A model generated the notes under the pieces. It had not been told where the DNA came from. It worked only from the letters and a program-made list of their open reading frames with translations, and did no database searches. DNA of 64,000 bases from the NCBI GenBank assembly GCA_010093705.1, contig MU006099.1, positions 335,482 to 399,481 on the forward strand, read 5' to 3'. A program made the position numbers and the translations under genes. The DNA comes from Patellaria atrata CBS 101060. Its lineage: Eukaryota; Ascomycota; Dothideomycetes; Patellariales; Patellariaceae. Numbering within the stretch: the first letter of the stretch is position 1; each line of letters starts with the position of its first letter. This document shows, in pieces, positions 10,680 to 22,695 of the stretch.

Positions 10680-12104
10680 TTACACCGTCTCAACGTAGTT
10701 GCTACTATCCGTTAGTTTCAAATTTGGGGGTCAATTTAGAGATTACTGACCTTGGAAAGATCCCTTCTCTATCACCAATTCTTCCCGTCCACCAATCCGT
10801 CTCATTATCAGTTCTCTTTAGGATAGTAATTATCTCGCCCTTCTTGAAGCCTAAGTCGCCAGGTTGATCTGGGTCGAATGTGAATTTAGCAATCGCTTGG
10901 TCCGGTCCCAATGACGCCTTCTTTGCACCAAAAACAGGTTTGGGTGCTGTCGGTCGACTGGGTTTAGGTTTGTCACTATAAGAATAATCGTCGTCAAATC
11001 TAGAGGACGCTGTGTTTGACCTCGTTCTTCGCTCTAGACTATCAAATGTCTCATTTGGATTTGCACGGGTGCTGAAAGACCGGTTGATACCGCCTGTATT
11101 GGATGGAGTGCGGTCGTAGACATCATCTGCCCATGTGCTCGCTCTCGATGGTTTATCACGGTATTGATAATCGTCGTCCCCTGCATGAGAGCCGGTTCTG
11201 TCTGTTCGCACGCCCTCGCCGTATGCTGAGCCACTTCGTCCCTGCCAGACAACATTGTCATGAGAGTCGTCATAGACAGGAATATCGTTGTACATCCCAT
11301 CTGTGCCAGCCATGCCGTTGGGGACTCCAGCAAAAACGCGAGAATTGAGAACTCTCATCAGAGGTTCAGCTGCGGGCGGGACTGGAACTTGACCTTCCAG
11401 TAGTGCCCGTGCAGTGACTCGTCTGTTGTATAGCTTCTCGTTTGCGTCCCTGCGCTCAACTAGAATACTGCCTTCCAGTGAGACACCCGCGAATAGGCCT
11501 TTTGTCTTGGAATATGCAAATATGCCCGACACGCTCTTCAAACTAGCCGCACCGGCAGCTTCCGCGTTCCGTCCCACGGGTCCTGCTGCAATTGAAACAT
11601 TGCCACCTAGTGTAATCGATCCCACTTGTGCGAATGTCTTGACTGCCTGAGCGTCATTGAGGATGAAGACAAAATCCGTAAGCTCAAAACCTATTTGGCC
11701 ACCAAATCCACCACCAACTGTTCCGATGGCGGAGGGAGCTGACCACGAACCATCGGAGAGACGAGCAACAACGACACCGGAACCGAATCGTGCAGAGCCT
11801 AGGAAACCGGCCTTGAAGACAGTAATGATTGCTAGACCCTAGGTGTGGATGAGTGATTGTCCTTACTAGATTGTTGCAAGGTGTGTATATCGTACCTTTG
11901 CTCTAGCAAGAACCTGGGGAGGAATGATTTTATCAGGACCGAAAGCCTGTCTCGGATCAACAAATGAAGCCAATATCTTGCCCGTCTTCCTGCATTCACC
12001 TGTACGATGAAGAAGAAATTAGCTAGCGTCATAGTGGGGGTTGATGCATGGTCAGACTCACTTCGCATGGAAGCCGGGAGAGGGTTGTTGATTCCTAGAG
12101 GCAT
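10680..12104 (-). CDS. LSB3: Ysc84/Lsb3-type actin-patch protein (SYLF + SH3)
   Basis: Four exons: 12104-12062, 11999-11896, 11838-10751 and 10701-10680, all with GT-AG introns (62, 57 and 49 bp). The product is 418 residues. The N-terminus MPLGINNPLP and the block KAGFLGSARFGSG...GGGFGGQIGFELTDFV are the SYLF (Ysc84) lipid/actin-binding domain. A middle linker is rich in Asp, Arg, Ser and Tyr. The C-terminal SH3 (about 365-418) has AKFTFDPDQPGDLGF, ETDWWTGR and, only after splicing the tiny last exon, the closing IFPSNYVETV. Without that 22-bp exon the SH3 would end wrongly. In yeast these proteins bind Las17 and bundle actin at cortical patches for endocytosis. Identification is firm. Confidence 0.95.
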
Positions 12105-13058
12105 CGTGAAGCTGTGAAAGTGTGTTTGTTAGAGATAGTAATGGAATAGGTAGCAATGTCACTCAGGAAAGAATATGAAGATAGTATAATAAAGTACCAT
12201 TCCCTATGGATCGGCGGATTGAGTCAGCAGGAAGCTTTCCGTTCCCCGTCAGACCGGCGTATGGCGGGGTGGCTAAGGGCAGTGAACTCAACATGGTGAC
12301 GACGACTGACTTATGACCACTGTGGCGCAACGTTTTAAATACTCAGTCTGAAGTGAAGTGGCGAATATCATCACATGGTACATTTGTATGAGTATGTCGT
12401 TTAGCCTTTTGGGCGCAGTTGTTACAGTTGTAGTAAGAATTCATATACATGGCTATCTAAAAATCTCGGGATATTTTGCTGTTATGAGGGTTTGCACTGC
12501 TTGTACGACCGGGCCAATAACAATCTGATTCCATTTTAACCCATCTGATGCCAAATTGTACGGTGGTAGGTTTGTCAAAGGCTAATAAGGCACCGTAGCG
12601 GCCATTCTCGTCCGAAATAAGTTCCCATCTGGTGGAGTTAGGCCTTGCTGATGCAGCAGTGAGATCCTCCACAAACCCGCCATCATTACATGGGAAAGCT
12701 GTGTATTTCGAAAGGTCGTCTAAAAGGCATTCCTAGCTTTCACGAGCTCAATTCCTGAAGACGACGCTTGGTGTGCTTTTCAGCTTAAAAGTGATAGCTA
12801 CGCGATGCAGCATCAACAGTCAAAAACGTCAACCCGAAATCCCCAGATTATGTCAGCGGGCATGAGCCGACGCCGAGACCTTGACATCAGCCTTCAGGAA
12901 CCGCCTTTCAACATATCAAGACCACAACCTATCCTCTCACGACTCTCGCCACCACCTAAACCTTTCACCTCGAAGATACTCATAAAGCCTTTATCCAATC
13001 TAAGCGTCAATATACCTCCCATCCCTAAACGTCTTTAAAACCCCCTCCAGCCGCCACG
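12105..13058. other. Divergent intergenic region with a possible small relic
   Basis: This lies between the Ysc84-like gene (minus) and SFT1 (plus) and must hold both promoters. On the minus strand, 12732-12457 is open for over 90 codons right after a CTAG acceptor-like site. A second frame ending at 12453 (…LITAKYPEIF then stop) also looks protein-like but carries two TAG codons. Either could be a small or broken gene; neither is recognised. SFT1's leader also has a short upstream frame near 12805-13038. Confidence 0.3.
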
Positions 13059-13418
13059 ATGTCAGAAGCCTACGAGCGTGAAAGGTAACTCCACCCTCCT
13101 CCATACCTACAAATTAAGTCCCCTAACCCTACCCCTCCCCCCCACAGACAAAACAACTCCCGCCTTGATGAGCTGGCGTCCAAAGTCTCCGCCCTGCGCG
13201 GGGTTACAGTCGACATCTACGACAACGCACGGGACCAGGACGTAATCGATAACAGCACCGACCTCTTCTACAACATGTCTTCATCCTTGAAAGGGAGCGC
13301 ATCGCGCATAACCCGGATGGCGCGGAGCGGCGACAAAGTCGCGGTGTTCAAGCTTGCCGCTATCATAAGTGGTGTTGTTGTGCTTTTGTGGTTGATTTGG
13401 GGATGGATTGCTGGTTAG
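13059..13418 (+). CDS. SFT1: Golgi Qc-SNARE Sft1
   Basis: Two exons, 13059-13084 and 13148-13418, with a 63-bp intron (GTAACT...CACAG) splitting an Arg codon. The product is 98 residues, close to yeast Sft1 (97, recalled). The SNARE helix runs from about residue 14 (RLDELASKVSALRG) to about 70 (SRITRMARSG). A C-terminal membrane anchor follows (VFKLAAIISGVVVLLWLIW), leaving almost no lumenal tail. Both the short length and the Asn-Asn-x-Arg-Leu start match Sft1 better than Bet1, which has a longer N-terminus. Sft1 acts in retrograde transport to and within the Golgi with Sed5 and Ykt6. The first exon codes for only about eight residues. Confidence 0.9.
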
Positions 13419-13861
13419 AGCAATATGCCAGTGCTTTGGGGATATACGAAAGTGCAAGAGAGACATAGAGATGGAAAGAATGGAGGGCAGGGTTAGAGTG
13501 ACTGTTCTACGAGCGTTTGGGAAAGCTGTAGTATTTCTGCAATTCGCACGGTAAGGAAGAGGACAGGAATAGTCTGTAGTCTAAGCGAGGGGACGGAAAC
13601 CAGACGGAGGTGTGCGCTGTACACTACACACATCCTTTTGTATTGATATGGGACTTTAGTCACATTCCAGGCGTTTGGATACAAGCATAGCAGCACAAGG
13701 ACACGGCGTCAGGTGGTCTCACGAGGAGTCCTCTCAATTTTGAACATTTTAGATATCTATATGCAAATCATACCCATCAATCAATCGTGAGTCTCATAAG
13801 CCAATACCTACTCCAGTAGTACATGACTCCGTAAACCCTCATTAACATCTACATGCTCGAC
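13419..13861. other. Convergent 3' region of SFT1 and the ArfGAP gene
   Basis: About 440 bp between two convergent genes, so it holds both 3' UTRs. No coding region is supported. Confidence 0.45.
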
Positions 13862-15868
13862 TCACTGCCAAACATTCGAAAACAGATCATCGCCACCGAA
13901 CCCTCCGGTCGGTTTCGGCAGTTGCTGGCTCTGAGTTTGACCCTGTAAATGACTTTGTTGCAACTTTGGGCTTTGCATGCTCGGCGCGCTACTCCAACCC
14001 CCAAAATCATCGTCTGCGGTGATCGTAGGTGCGGCCGTGGTGTTCGTACTACTGCCCCAGCCACCGAAATCATTAGATAACGAAGTTGTAGCTGGAGTCT
14101 TAACGGCCGCTGGAGACTTCATCGCCGTTGATGTCGTAACTGTGGACGTGCTGTCACTCCAGGCATTGCTTGATCCCCAGGGGTCCATATTGGAGAAACC
14201 AGAGTAATTTGGTACTGTGGAGGTAGGGGGAGGGCTGACTTGGGATGATACAGACGTTGTTGTAGGGCTGGAGAGATGGAATGCTGAATTCATTGTGGTG
14301 GGGGACTTGAATGCGGGTTCTGTAGGTTTTGATGGAGCTGATAGGTCAAAGAGATCGTTCATGCCACTGCTGGTTGTTGCGGCTGATTTGGGTAGGACGG
14401 TCGATTGCGGAGAAGTTAGGGAAGCAAAATCACCAAAACCGCTAGACGAGCCGAAATTTGATTGGTTATGCGCGGCTGATTGTGGAGCCGGTGGAATCTT
14501 TGGTGCCGGATCGAAAAACCCTCCACCACTGCCGAACGTGGACACAGTGCTCGATTTCGGCTGTGAGGGTGGAGAACGAGGACTCACTAAACTAGCGAAA
14601 GGGGACGGTTTGGTTTGTTGTTGTGCTGGAGAAGATGTAAGGTCCAAGCCCCCAAATGCATCATTCATGGTTGCAAAGGCTGATTTAGGTTGCTGCGGCT
14701 CCGGAGATTGCAAAGCACTAAACGATCCACTATGAGAGTGTTGCACAGCCGACGCAGATTTGGGTGCAGACGCATAGAGAGATAGAATACTCTGTTTGAG
14801 GTCTGGTCTCGACGCCGTAGACGTGTTTGTTGTGAGGGTATTTGATGTAGTGTTGGGCCGCGCCGAAGTCCCGGATGGTGGCCCTCCGAAGAAATCGAGG
14901 CCCAGTAAAGAGTCGGCTGGCTTTGTCTGTTTTGGAGGTGCCACTTCAGATTTCAAGGGAGGGGGTTGACTTAAGGAAGGGCCTGTGGTGTTTGGGCGCT
15001 GTGGAGCTGGTAATGGATCGTCACCAAATAAATCTATGTTCGGTGCCTTCGTGGAAGGAGCGGGGATAGGTCGACTTGTCGAGGCGGAAGCTCTCTGGGA
15101 GGTTGATCTCTCTAGTTTAGCCTTCTCTTGAACAACATTCAAGGGCTGATAAGAAATATATTAGCAAAAGTTCGAAGCACAGGTGGTCCAACCTACAACA
15201 TCATCGTCCCCTTCAGCATCTAGAGTAGCAGGATCGGGCATTGGGCCGTCCATAACCCAGCGTTTAGAGTCATACTTTGTCCTTATAAAGTTTTCGATCT
15301 TCCTATTACAGATATTTAGCTGAAAAGCACTGAGTACATGCAGGGGCACGCGACTTACGCTTCTGCAGGAACGTGGCCCGGCGCAAGTTTCGCTTCCCAA
15401 TATCTAGGACAATCAGTACCTATTCCCGAGATCTTTGAAGTATAGAACTCAAACTGACTTATTTGCTCTTGAATTACCCCACCGTAGCATACTTTGTAGT
15501 TGTTCATCCGTCCATGAATCCAGATCTACTGATTTGACCCGACTAATGTGTGTACCCATTCCTCGATGTATGCCCGAACACCTTTAGTATATTAGTGTGT
15601 TGTTCGTATGTCTCCAATAAAGGGAACAAGATCGTGAGCACATACCTTATACATACGAATATACCCAAATTCCAACTGGCCCATCGTGGATCTGTGATCA
15701 CGAAGTAAGAAGTCGCCCTCTGGTGAAGTATACAGGTTCCTTGGTCAACTTACGCTTGTTACGCTTGCAGTCGGCGCAGCTCTTGTTACTCTCTAACTTG
15801 ACAAGTGTTTTGAGGGTCTGTTGGTTTTGTGCAGCGCGATCGGCTGCTGGATTTGGACGTCTCGACAT
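13862..15868 (-). CDS. AGE2: ArfGAP of the Age2/SMAP type
   Basis: Six exons: 15868-15754, 15691-15646, 15581-15459, 15403-15359, 15302-15197 and 15145-13862; all junctions are GT-AG and keep phase. The product is 572 residues. The ArfGAP zinc finger spans about 15-130 with Cys31, Cys34, Cys52, Cys55 and the Arg finger at Arg60 (CSGIHRGMG). The spacing is CX2CX17CX2CX4R, one residue more than the usual X16. The block WASWNLGIF is typical of the SMAP/Age2 branch. The long C-terminus is Ser/Pro/Thr-rich with repeated FGGW or FGG-type motifs and ends in DDLFSNVWQ, suggesting short clathrin-coat/adaptor-binding motifs. Known role: GTP hydrolysis on Arf1 during trans-Golgi and endosome traffic. 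Confidence 0.92.
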
Positions 15869-17472
15869 GGTAGTCAACGGGGTTGGGAAGTGTACAAAGG
15901 GGAGTGTACGGAGAGATTTGGATAGGAGGTACTAAATTAAAAAGATGGGTACCTTGTACTCCAGGAGGTTCGTAGTTAAAATGGTGAGAAAGAAGTTTCA
16001 ATTGTCATGTATGTACACCTCAGGGCACCTTCCAGATATTGAGGGTGCAGCCACACAATGAACGTTTATGTTGTGGCTTGGCATACGCTTCCGCCACCTC
16101 CTCAAGAACGGGCACCTTAAGCTGAAAGAACCTTCAGTGGAGATCCCTAATCGACGTCTATAACTGGACAAGAAAGAACTTTCGGAGGAGACTATTCCTC
16201 TACCTAAAATGTCTTGGCTTCTCTTTCTTGTTGATAGTAGTGATCGTGTTCGTCCCTTTATCTAATACTCTAAAGCCCAAAACGGTTCCTTGGGGCTTCC
16301 AACCAAAGTGCTAGGCAAGGTAAGGTAAATATAATAAGACTATTGATATTGAAAAGTCATCAGAGTATAATCTTCGACCTTATTATGCATCTATCTAGCG
16401 GAGTCACTTGAATTATAAAGGAGGCTTTCGCCCTGTGAGGTAATAAGAGTCCTTTTTATGGCATGGCTCTACTCTTCTCAGCGGAATTGCTAGCAATTCT
16501 ACCTTAATACTATCCAACTACCAGGTTCCAAGCATCTCGTAAGTTCTTCAATGGCCAGCAAAGCAGAATCGCGATGGTTCTTAGAAGTATGGTGCTATGG
16601 TTTCGTACAAAATGGCTCTGCAAGCTCTCTACTACTTTTTGCTATGCAACTCCTCGTAGGGTCGCATCGCGAGATTACTACCTCTTGAAAGTGACACCGT
16701 TACTAGTCTTTACGTCATAAGAATAACTCTTTGTACATATTCCCTACACTGAGCGGTATTTGGTGGGAAATAAGTTAGAACAAGAGCGTCTTGGCATAAC
16801 GGAGCGTTGCAGGAGTGCGGCTGCGGAAGTAAAGCAATGTAGGCGGCAGGAATTAATGAAAAGAGTGGGAGGTCTTGGAAAAGTATGTCAGAACATGAGA
16901 GTCTTCGCGTAGAGAAGCGCATCAGAAGTGCGGTTGAGGAAATCACCCAACATAGAGGGTTCATCAGGATATGCCCGACGAAAAAAATCGAGAAATTGAG
17001 CAAATATAAGAAGTCCAGGGAAGAAATGATGTCCAGGAAAGAGAAGTAGTCGGGGAAAGAAAAGAAGGAGGTTGGACCAGGAAGACGAACGAATATTTGA
17101 CTTGAATAGTCTCGAATACGAGTTGAAGAGAAGTCAATGAGTTGATAGAATCTCACTATTCTTACCACTGAAGCGACTCTTACACCCCTTAGGCGATAGG
17201 TTTGCGTAGCATGTTTTCTCCCTGGAAGTGAGGACGGCTGTGCAAACCTTGCATGTCTTGATGGTAGAATCGCTAAAATCGACAAGATCTGAGAAGTTGG
17301 CATATTACGAAAGGATAAAACAATTTCGGATACTTACAATAGATTTCTTAAACTTTTCCACCGACCAAATACGGTGAGTTAGCAAATTAGAGGATGTCTA
17401 CGGCCATTCGTAATCCTGTCCCGCCTGTAACGCCTTACACCATGCTGATAATGTGACAAAATTGACTCTGAA
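15869..17472. other. Spacer with one long unconvincing frame
   Basis: About 1.6 kb upstream of the ArfGAP gene and downstream of LUC7. A minus-strand frame of 197 codons (17303-16710) lies here, but its composition is odd and purine-rich repeats on the plus strand (16980-17070) explain much of its openness. I do not call a gene. Confidence 0.4.
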
Positions 17473-18427
17473 CTACCACCTGCTATAGCCTCCTCCTCTC
17501 CCTCTGAATCCACCCCTTCCATACCCTCCTCCACCTCTATAACCTCCTCTGCCATAACCACCACGATCCCCTAAACCATCATGATCACCTCTCGGGCCAG
17601 TGGGACCTCCGAATTCACCGCTCTCCTGTCTAGATTGTGGCGGTTTGCCTTTGAGCTCTTTCTGTAGCGTCTCATACGTTTTCCGCATTTGCGCATAGCC
17701 TAGATGCATCTTGCCATAGAAGTGGTCCGCGAGCCGTCGATCATTATCCAAGCGGGAGAGGTAGGCTCCGCACACATCGCAAACCTGTAACTTTTGATGT
17801 CCCGACGGACCTGAGGTATCTGAGAGAGCTTTGAGTTCGCGCTCGCGGTCCTCCTTCTGGGATTTGGCTTGCTTGAGTTTAAAGAAGTCGGCGTATGCGA
17901 TGTTGACTGAACCTATGGTGGCTAAGGTCTCGATTTCAAGAACCTGTGTTTGTATTGAGGCGGTGAGGTCTGCAATTTGCTTTAGTAGCGAATTCGTCTG
18001 CTGTATCTCCTCTGGTGTCTTCTCTAGCCGTCTCTGTGCGCTGTCAATCCTCCTGTTGCACTCATCCACATACTTTTGCATATCGCGTAGGTAGTCGTAT
18101 TCGAAAGCCCAGCGCTTCTTTTGATCCACGTCTGCGGTTTCATATTCGTTCTTGAGAGCTTCATTATGGACCTTAGAGCAAGGGCCAATATCTTGCTTGG
18201 TATTTGTGAAGAGATCGTGTGGACAAGTGCCCACGAGATAACTGCGGCAAACCTTTGGATCCGTAATAGATAATTGAGGGGCTCGGGTTCCTGGGCCGGA
18301 CATGAGTTGTTCGCCCATCAGCTGCTCTGCATTCTATTAGCAATCAATGATCAGGTATTGATGCGACACGGGCGCAAGCAACTGAGGAATTAGATGTACC
18401 TAACAGCTTCCTCTGTTCTGCCGCCAT
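17473..18427 (-). CDS. LUC7: U1 snRNP-associated splicing factor Luc7
   Basis: Two exons, 18427-18400 and 18326-17473, with a 73-bp intron (GTACAT...TGCAG) splitting a Glu codon. The product is 293 residues. It starts MAAEQRKLLEQLMG, the conserved Luc7 N-terminus. The first zinc finger is CCCH-like (VCRSYLVGTCPHDLF ... GPCSKVH). A coiled coil of about 100 residues follows, then a C2H2 finger (VCDVCGAYLSR...ADHFYGKMH). The last 40 residues are an RGG/GY-rich tail, likely RNA-binding. Luc7 stabilises U1 snRNP on 5' splice sites. It is divergently transcribed from GPI16 across 204 bp. Confidence 0.95.
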
Positions 18428-18631
18428 GATGATCTAACTATTTCCAAAGTCCAATCTATGAAAGATGCTAGATAGATGTTGTTGACAAGGTTGAGATGGA
18501 AGGCAGAAGATTTGAAGAAAGTTCGCGCGGCGGGATCGCGTCGACGTTTGACGACCTCCACATGTCTTCACTAAAAGCTGTGGGATTGTAGGCTTCGAAC
18601 AGATCACTGCAGCTCGGGCTGAAAAGCTGTC
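18428..18631. promoter_or_regulatory. Shared divergent promoter, LUC7 and GPI16
   Basis: The start codons of LUC7 (minus, 18427) and GPI16 (plus, 18632) are only 204 bp apart and point away from each other. Both promoters and 5' leaders must overlap or be very compact. No TATA box is obvious. Confidence 0.6.
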
Positions 18632-20563
18632 ATGCTGTCCAAAGTACTTTCAATCTTTCTTTCAATTTTCTTCTACTTTACTTGCATAGCATTAGGATCT
18701 GATTACCACGAACGTCTTCTCCTCCGACCACTCCCCCAATCCGCCCTCCTCGCCTCCTTCAACTTCCGCAGCAACACCTCTGCCACTTCGTTTGAACAGC
18801 AACACTTCAGATACTTCCCTCGCTCTTTAGGACAAATATTACAGCATGCAGGTACCAAAGAATTACACCTAAGGTTCAGTCTAGGGAGGTGGGATGCAGA
18901 AAATTGGGGCGCAAGACCGTGGGATGGTGCAAGAGAAGGGGGAACAGGCGTAGAACTTTGGGCATGGGTGGAAGCCGAATCAAATGAGGAAGCTAATTCG
19001 AGATGGCTTACTCTCACGAACGCATTGTCGGGCTTGTTCTGCGCTTCTCTAAACTTCATTGATGCTACGAAGACCATACGGCCGGTTATGACTTTTCAAC
19101 CTGAGGGACACCATCCCAACTCTACGACCGATAACCTACATCTACTCCATGGGACGTTACCGCATGAAGTTGTGTGCACGGAGAATCTTACTCCGTTTCT
19201 GAAGTTGTTGCCTTGTAAGGGGAAGGCTGGAATTTCGAGTCTGCTAGATGGGCACAAGCTGTTCGATGCGTCGTGGCAGAGCATGGCCATTGACGTGAGA
19301 CCACTATGTGAAGTGGATGGATCTGGATGTATTCTAGAGATAGAGCAAACTGTCGACATGGTTCTTGATATTGACAGGTCAAAGAGACCGAGGGGTTAGT
19401 GTTACCATGCCGAACTGCCATCATGTTACTAAACCATCATAGACAACCCAATTCCGCGCCCCATCAAGCCGACAGATCTTGAATGTGATGCCTCCAAACC
19501 GTACCATGCACACGACTCATGCTATCCTCTAGACAAAAAAGCAGAAGTAGCTTGGAACCTCAAAGACGTCTTCGGCCGACCCATCAAAGGATCATGCCCT
19601 ATCACGGCAGATCGCGGCCCCGACTCCGAAACCGTCTGCATCAACGTAGCCCCCGAGCGCGAGGTACAAATCCAGACATCCGGTGGCTGGACCGAAAGTA
19701 AATCAGAAGACGGCTTTGTACGATGCTACAGAATCTTCGGTACACTCCCCCTTTACCCCTATTCAACAACATACCCATTAACAACCCCTCCAGGCGACAG
19801 CGACTTCGACCTCAACTTCCCCTCGCAGCTCGTAGACAAAACCGTCCCTCTCGCCCAACCCCGGCTCTACGCCGCACGCTCCATTAACGGCTACGGCCAG
19901 GAACGCGGCAGCGTCCAAGCTGTAATCACAAACCCATCCCCGGTCGACACCATCGACCTCATCTACCTCGAATCGCTCCCCTGGTTCATGAAACCATACA
20001 TCCACACCCTCAAAGCCGCGATCCTCCCCTCCACCAACTCCACCCCCACCCCCCCAATAAAAGAAACATACTACCGCCCATCCCTCGACCGCCACCGCGG
20101 CACCCACCTCGAGCTCCTCCTCACCGTTCCCCCCGTCAGCAAAGTAATACTAACCTACGACTTCGAAAAGGCCATTCTACGCTACACGGAATACCCGCCC
20201 GACGCGAACCGCGGCTTCGACGTCGCGCCCGCCGTCATCCGTCTCCTCTCCCCCCGTGCACCCCGGTTCCCGCATTCGACCCCTGAAGCCTTGAAGAGGG
20301 GGACCTACCTCCGCACCACGTCCCTCCTCCTCCCCCTTCCTACCCCGGACTTCAGCATGCCGTACAACGTCATCATCCTCACGAGCACCGTCATGGCGCT
20401 CGGCTTCGGCAGCATCTTCAACCCGCTCGTGAGGCGGTTCGTCGGGGTCGAGGAGGTCGGGGCTGCGGGGTTGGCGGGCGCGGTTAGGTTGAGGGGGTTC
20501 TTGAGGGGAAGGGTTGAGAGGCTTAGGGCGAGGTTTGGGGGGAAGGGTGGGAAGGGCGAGTGA
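18632..20563 (+). CDS. GPI16: GPI transamidase subunit PIG-T/Gpi16
   Basis: Three exons: 18632-19394, 19443-19739 and 19794-20563, with 48-bp and 54-bp introns. The product is 609 residues, close to yeast Gpi16 (610, recalled). An N-terminal signal peptide covers about residues 1-22. The body shows ELHLRFSLGRWD, WAWVE, GSGCILEIEQTVD and, late, YLESLPWFMKPY, which are typical PIG-T blocks. A single membrane span lies near the C-terminus (YNVIILTSTVMALGFGSIF), followed by a short basic tail. The protein is a lumenal subunit of the ER complex that cleaves the C-terminal signal of substrate proteins and attaches GPI. PIG-T is known to be disulfide-linked to the catalytic subunit Gpi8. Exon 3 is clearly GC-richer than its surroundings. 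Confidence 0.95.
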
Positions 20564-21016
20564 GTTGTGCGATGGTGTGGGGAGGATTGTGGAGTTAGTA
20601 TAGTATATTACAGTATGAGAACAGAGATATATATGCTTGGCTTAGTACTGATATGGGCTATTTGAGTGTATTCTGCGCTTGTCTCCTGCCCGTTCCTTCC
20701 CGTCGTCGCGGTTGGACATTCATCGTATGGTGTACCGTTGCTGTAAGCGCATGTATGTCTAACATGGCTCCTGTGGGCATCCTACGTTTACGCAGTTGAG
20801 GTGGTTATCTTAGTCCCGACGGGTTATTTGATATAGACTAGTCAATTGGAATGGTGTGGTCGATCTGTATAGTATAGTCGTTAAGATGGTTAGGTCGTGA
20901 GAGAGTGTATAAGCATTCGGTTCGACTGGTCGTTCGGCATAGCAAAGTTCTTCAGCACAGATGAGTTAATCGCGGAATTTGGTAAGATTCTATAATGTGA
21001 TCATATTATGCGGATT

Positions 21017-21142
21017 GGTAATTTTGTATAGTCTAGTTATTTTATCCTACCCAGTCATTTTATACTATCTAGTTATTTTATACTGTCTGGTCATTTTATA
21101 CTGTCTAGTCATTTTGTACTGTCTGGTCATTTTGTACTGTAC
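21017..21142 (+). repeat. 18-bp minisatellite, 7 copies
   Basis: Seven head-to-tail copies of an 18-bp unit of the form RGTYATTTTRTACTGTCT, with a few substitutions per copy. A degenerate copy may continue on each side. Because 18 is a multiple of three, the array keeps an open frame repeating VILYCL, which should not be mistaken for a gene. Confidence 0.9.
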
Positions 21143-21714
21143 AGTTATATCATTCTATATGAATTGACCGTTCCGTATAATCTGATGTTTAATACAGATA
21201 TTCTATGCTTGTGCGGTGGAGTCAGAGATGTACTGTACGGCAAGATGTTCGACTATATTGCTCTTGATAGTTGTAATACCCAACAACTCACCTATTGAAC
21301 GATAATTCCGCCTGGAGGTACCTACACAGCAGTAAATGCGTACATACAAGCCCCTTTTTTCTTACAGGCCATTCCAGGAGAAGATTTACGGACCGCACCT
21401 TTCTCAAGGCTCCCACAAGCACATCAATTACTTCTCCCGGACGTACAGTACGTGCGGCTCAAGAACTCCAAGCCTTCGATAGGCATAAGAGGACGTCCAA
21501 GAAGTATAGGATAGCTAACTTAGTACCACAGTCATGGGACAGAGGAAGAAGGAATAGTCCCCAGCTTCGAGCTATAAGGGGGAACCGGAACACATTTCGG
21601 GGATGAATGGGAAGCTCTCGGGCAGGAACAGTGAATTCGAAAGATCGAGCTAGTTCTAGTTCTACTCAAAGAACACCTTACCATGGGTAGGGTGACAATC
21701 AGCTCTCCCGTGCC

Positions 21715-21759
21715 GGAGCATCAGGAGCATCAGGAACATCAGGAGCATCAGGAGCATCA
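21715..21759 (+). repeat. 9-bp tandem repeat, 5 copies
   Basis: Five copies of GGAGCATCA (one with GGAACATCA), followed by a partial copy. On the minus strand it reads as Asp-Ala-Pro repeats. Confidence 0.9.
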
Positions 21760-21852
21760 GGAGCAGTGTAGTTGATAGTCAGGAGAGGGACATGAACGAA
21801 GATACTTATCTCGTACCAATAACGGAGGTACCGGTATGACAGCAGGAGCTCT

Positions 21853-21888
21853 ATCTCTCTCTCTCCCTCTCTCTTTCTCTCTCTCTGC
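21853..21888 (+). repeat. CT microsatellite
   Basis: Imperfect (CT)n tract of about 36 bp with a few CCC and TTT interruptions. Confidence 0.85.
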
Positions 21889-22695
21889 AAGTGAGATCTC
21901 GAACCATATTCCTTTTCCTGCAGGACTGCTGTTGGGTTTCTGACAGTACGTGCACGGTACAGTACAGTAGGAAGATCGCCTTTTCTCCGTACAGATGGCT
22001 CTGCGATCAATGTATAGTGTTGGTTTTATGGATTAGGGAAGTTCCCCCACACTCCGACTCCAGATGCCCCGCCGGGAACGATAGCCAAATCGGGGAATGC
22101 AATGCCGAGGAATTGACGGTGGAATTGATTTGAGCTGCTGCTGCTGTACTGTCAATGAGATGCTGTACCATCAATGAGATGCTGCTGCTGTGCCTCTCTC
22201 CGTCTTGCTGGAGTTTTTGGGTTTGATACGGTTGTGGATGCTGGATTGAGAGGGAACGCATTCGAGATTTGGAATTGGTGTTTCATCGATTGAGTTCAAG
22301 GCCAGCAACCAGAAAATGCATGCTCACAGCTCATCACTCAGCAGAATGGGACAGTAGATTATTGGTGATTTGGAGGTATCTCGCACCTCGCGTCTTGTAG
22401 AAAATAATTCCCGAAGTGTGCATGTCTTAACCAATCAGCGGAGGTGTAATTAAAGGCCGAATTGAAGCTTATCCCTTATCCGAAAAGCGACAACGAAACA
22501 CCTCAACAATCACTGTCAACCTTCCATATCGCTTTGCCGATAATAACACCAACAACCGACCACCACCTCACCACCTCTCCAACATCCACGTACTCAAACA
22601 AACCCGCTTACTCTCGGAGCCGTACCCCTTCCATTCTTACCCTCGCTTCCTTCCCACCAAAGCTCTCCTCACACCCACACAAGAAGCCCATCACA

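Larger units (their letters stand above)
20564..22695. other. 2.1-kb spacer with several simple repeats
   Basis: No supported gene. It holds an 18-bp minisatellite, a 9-bp repeat and a CT microsatellite (listed separately), plus a small ATGAGATGCTG-type duplication near 22150-22190. Short open frames here are products of those repeats. Confidence 0.5.

Noticed and set aside
16710-17303. 197-codon minus-strand frame
   Set aside because: No domain, odd composition, no splice context; openness is explained by a purine-rich opposite strand, and one such frame is expected by chance in 64 kb.
20979-21167. 62-residue hydrophobic frame of VILYCL repeats
   Set aside because: Product of the 18-bp minisatellite.
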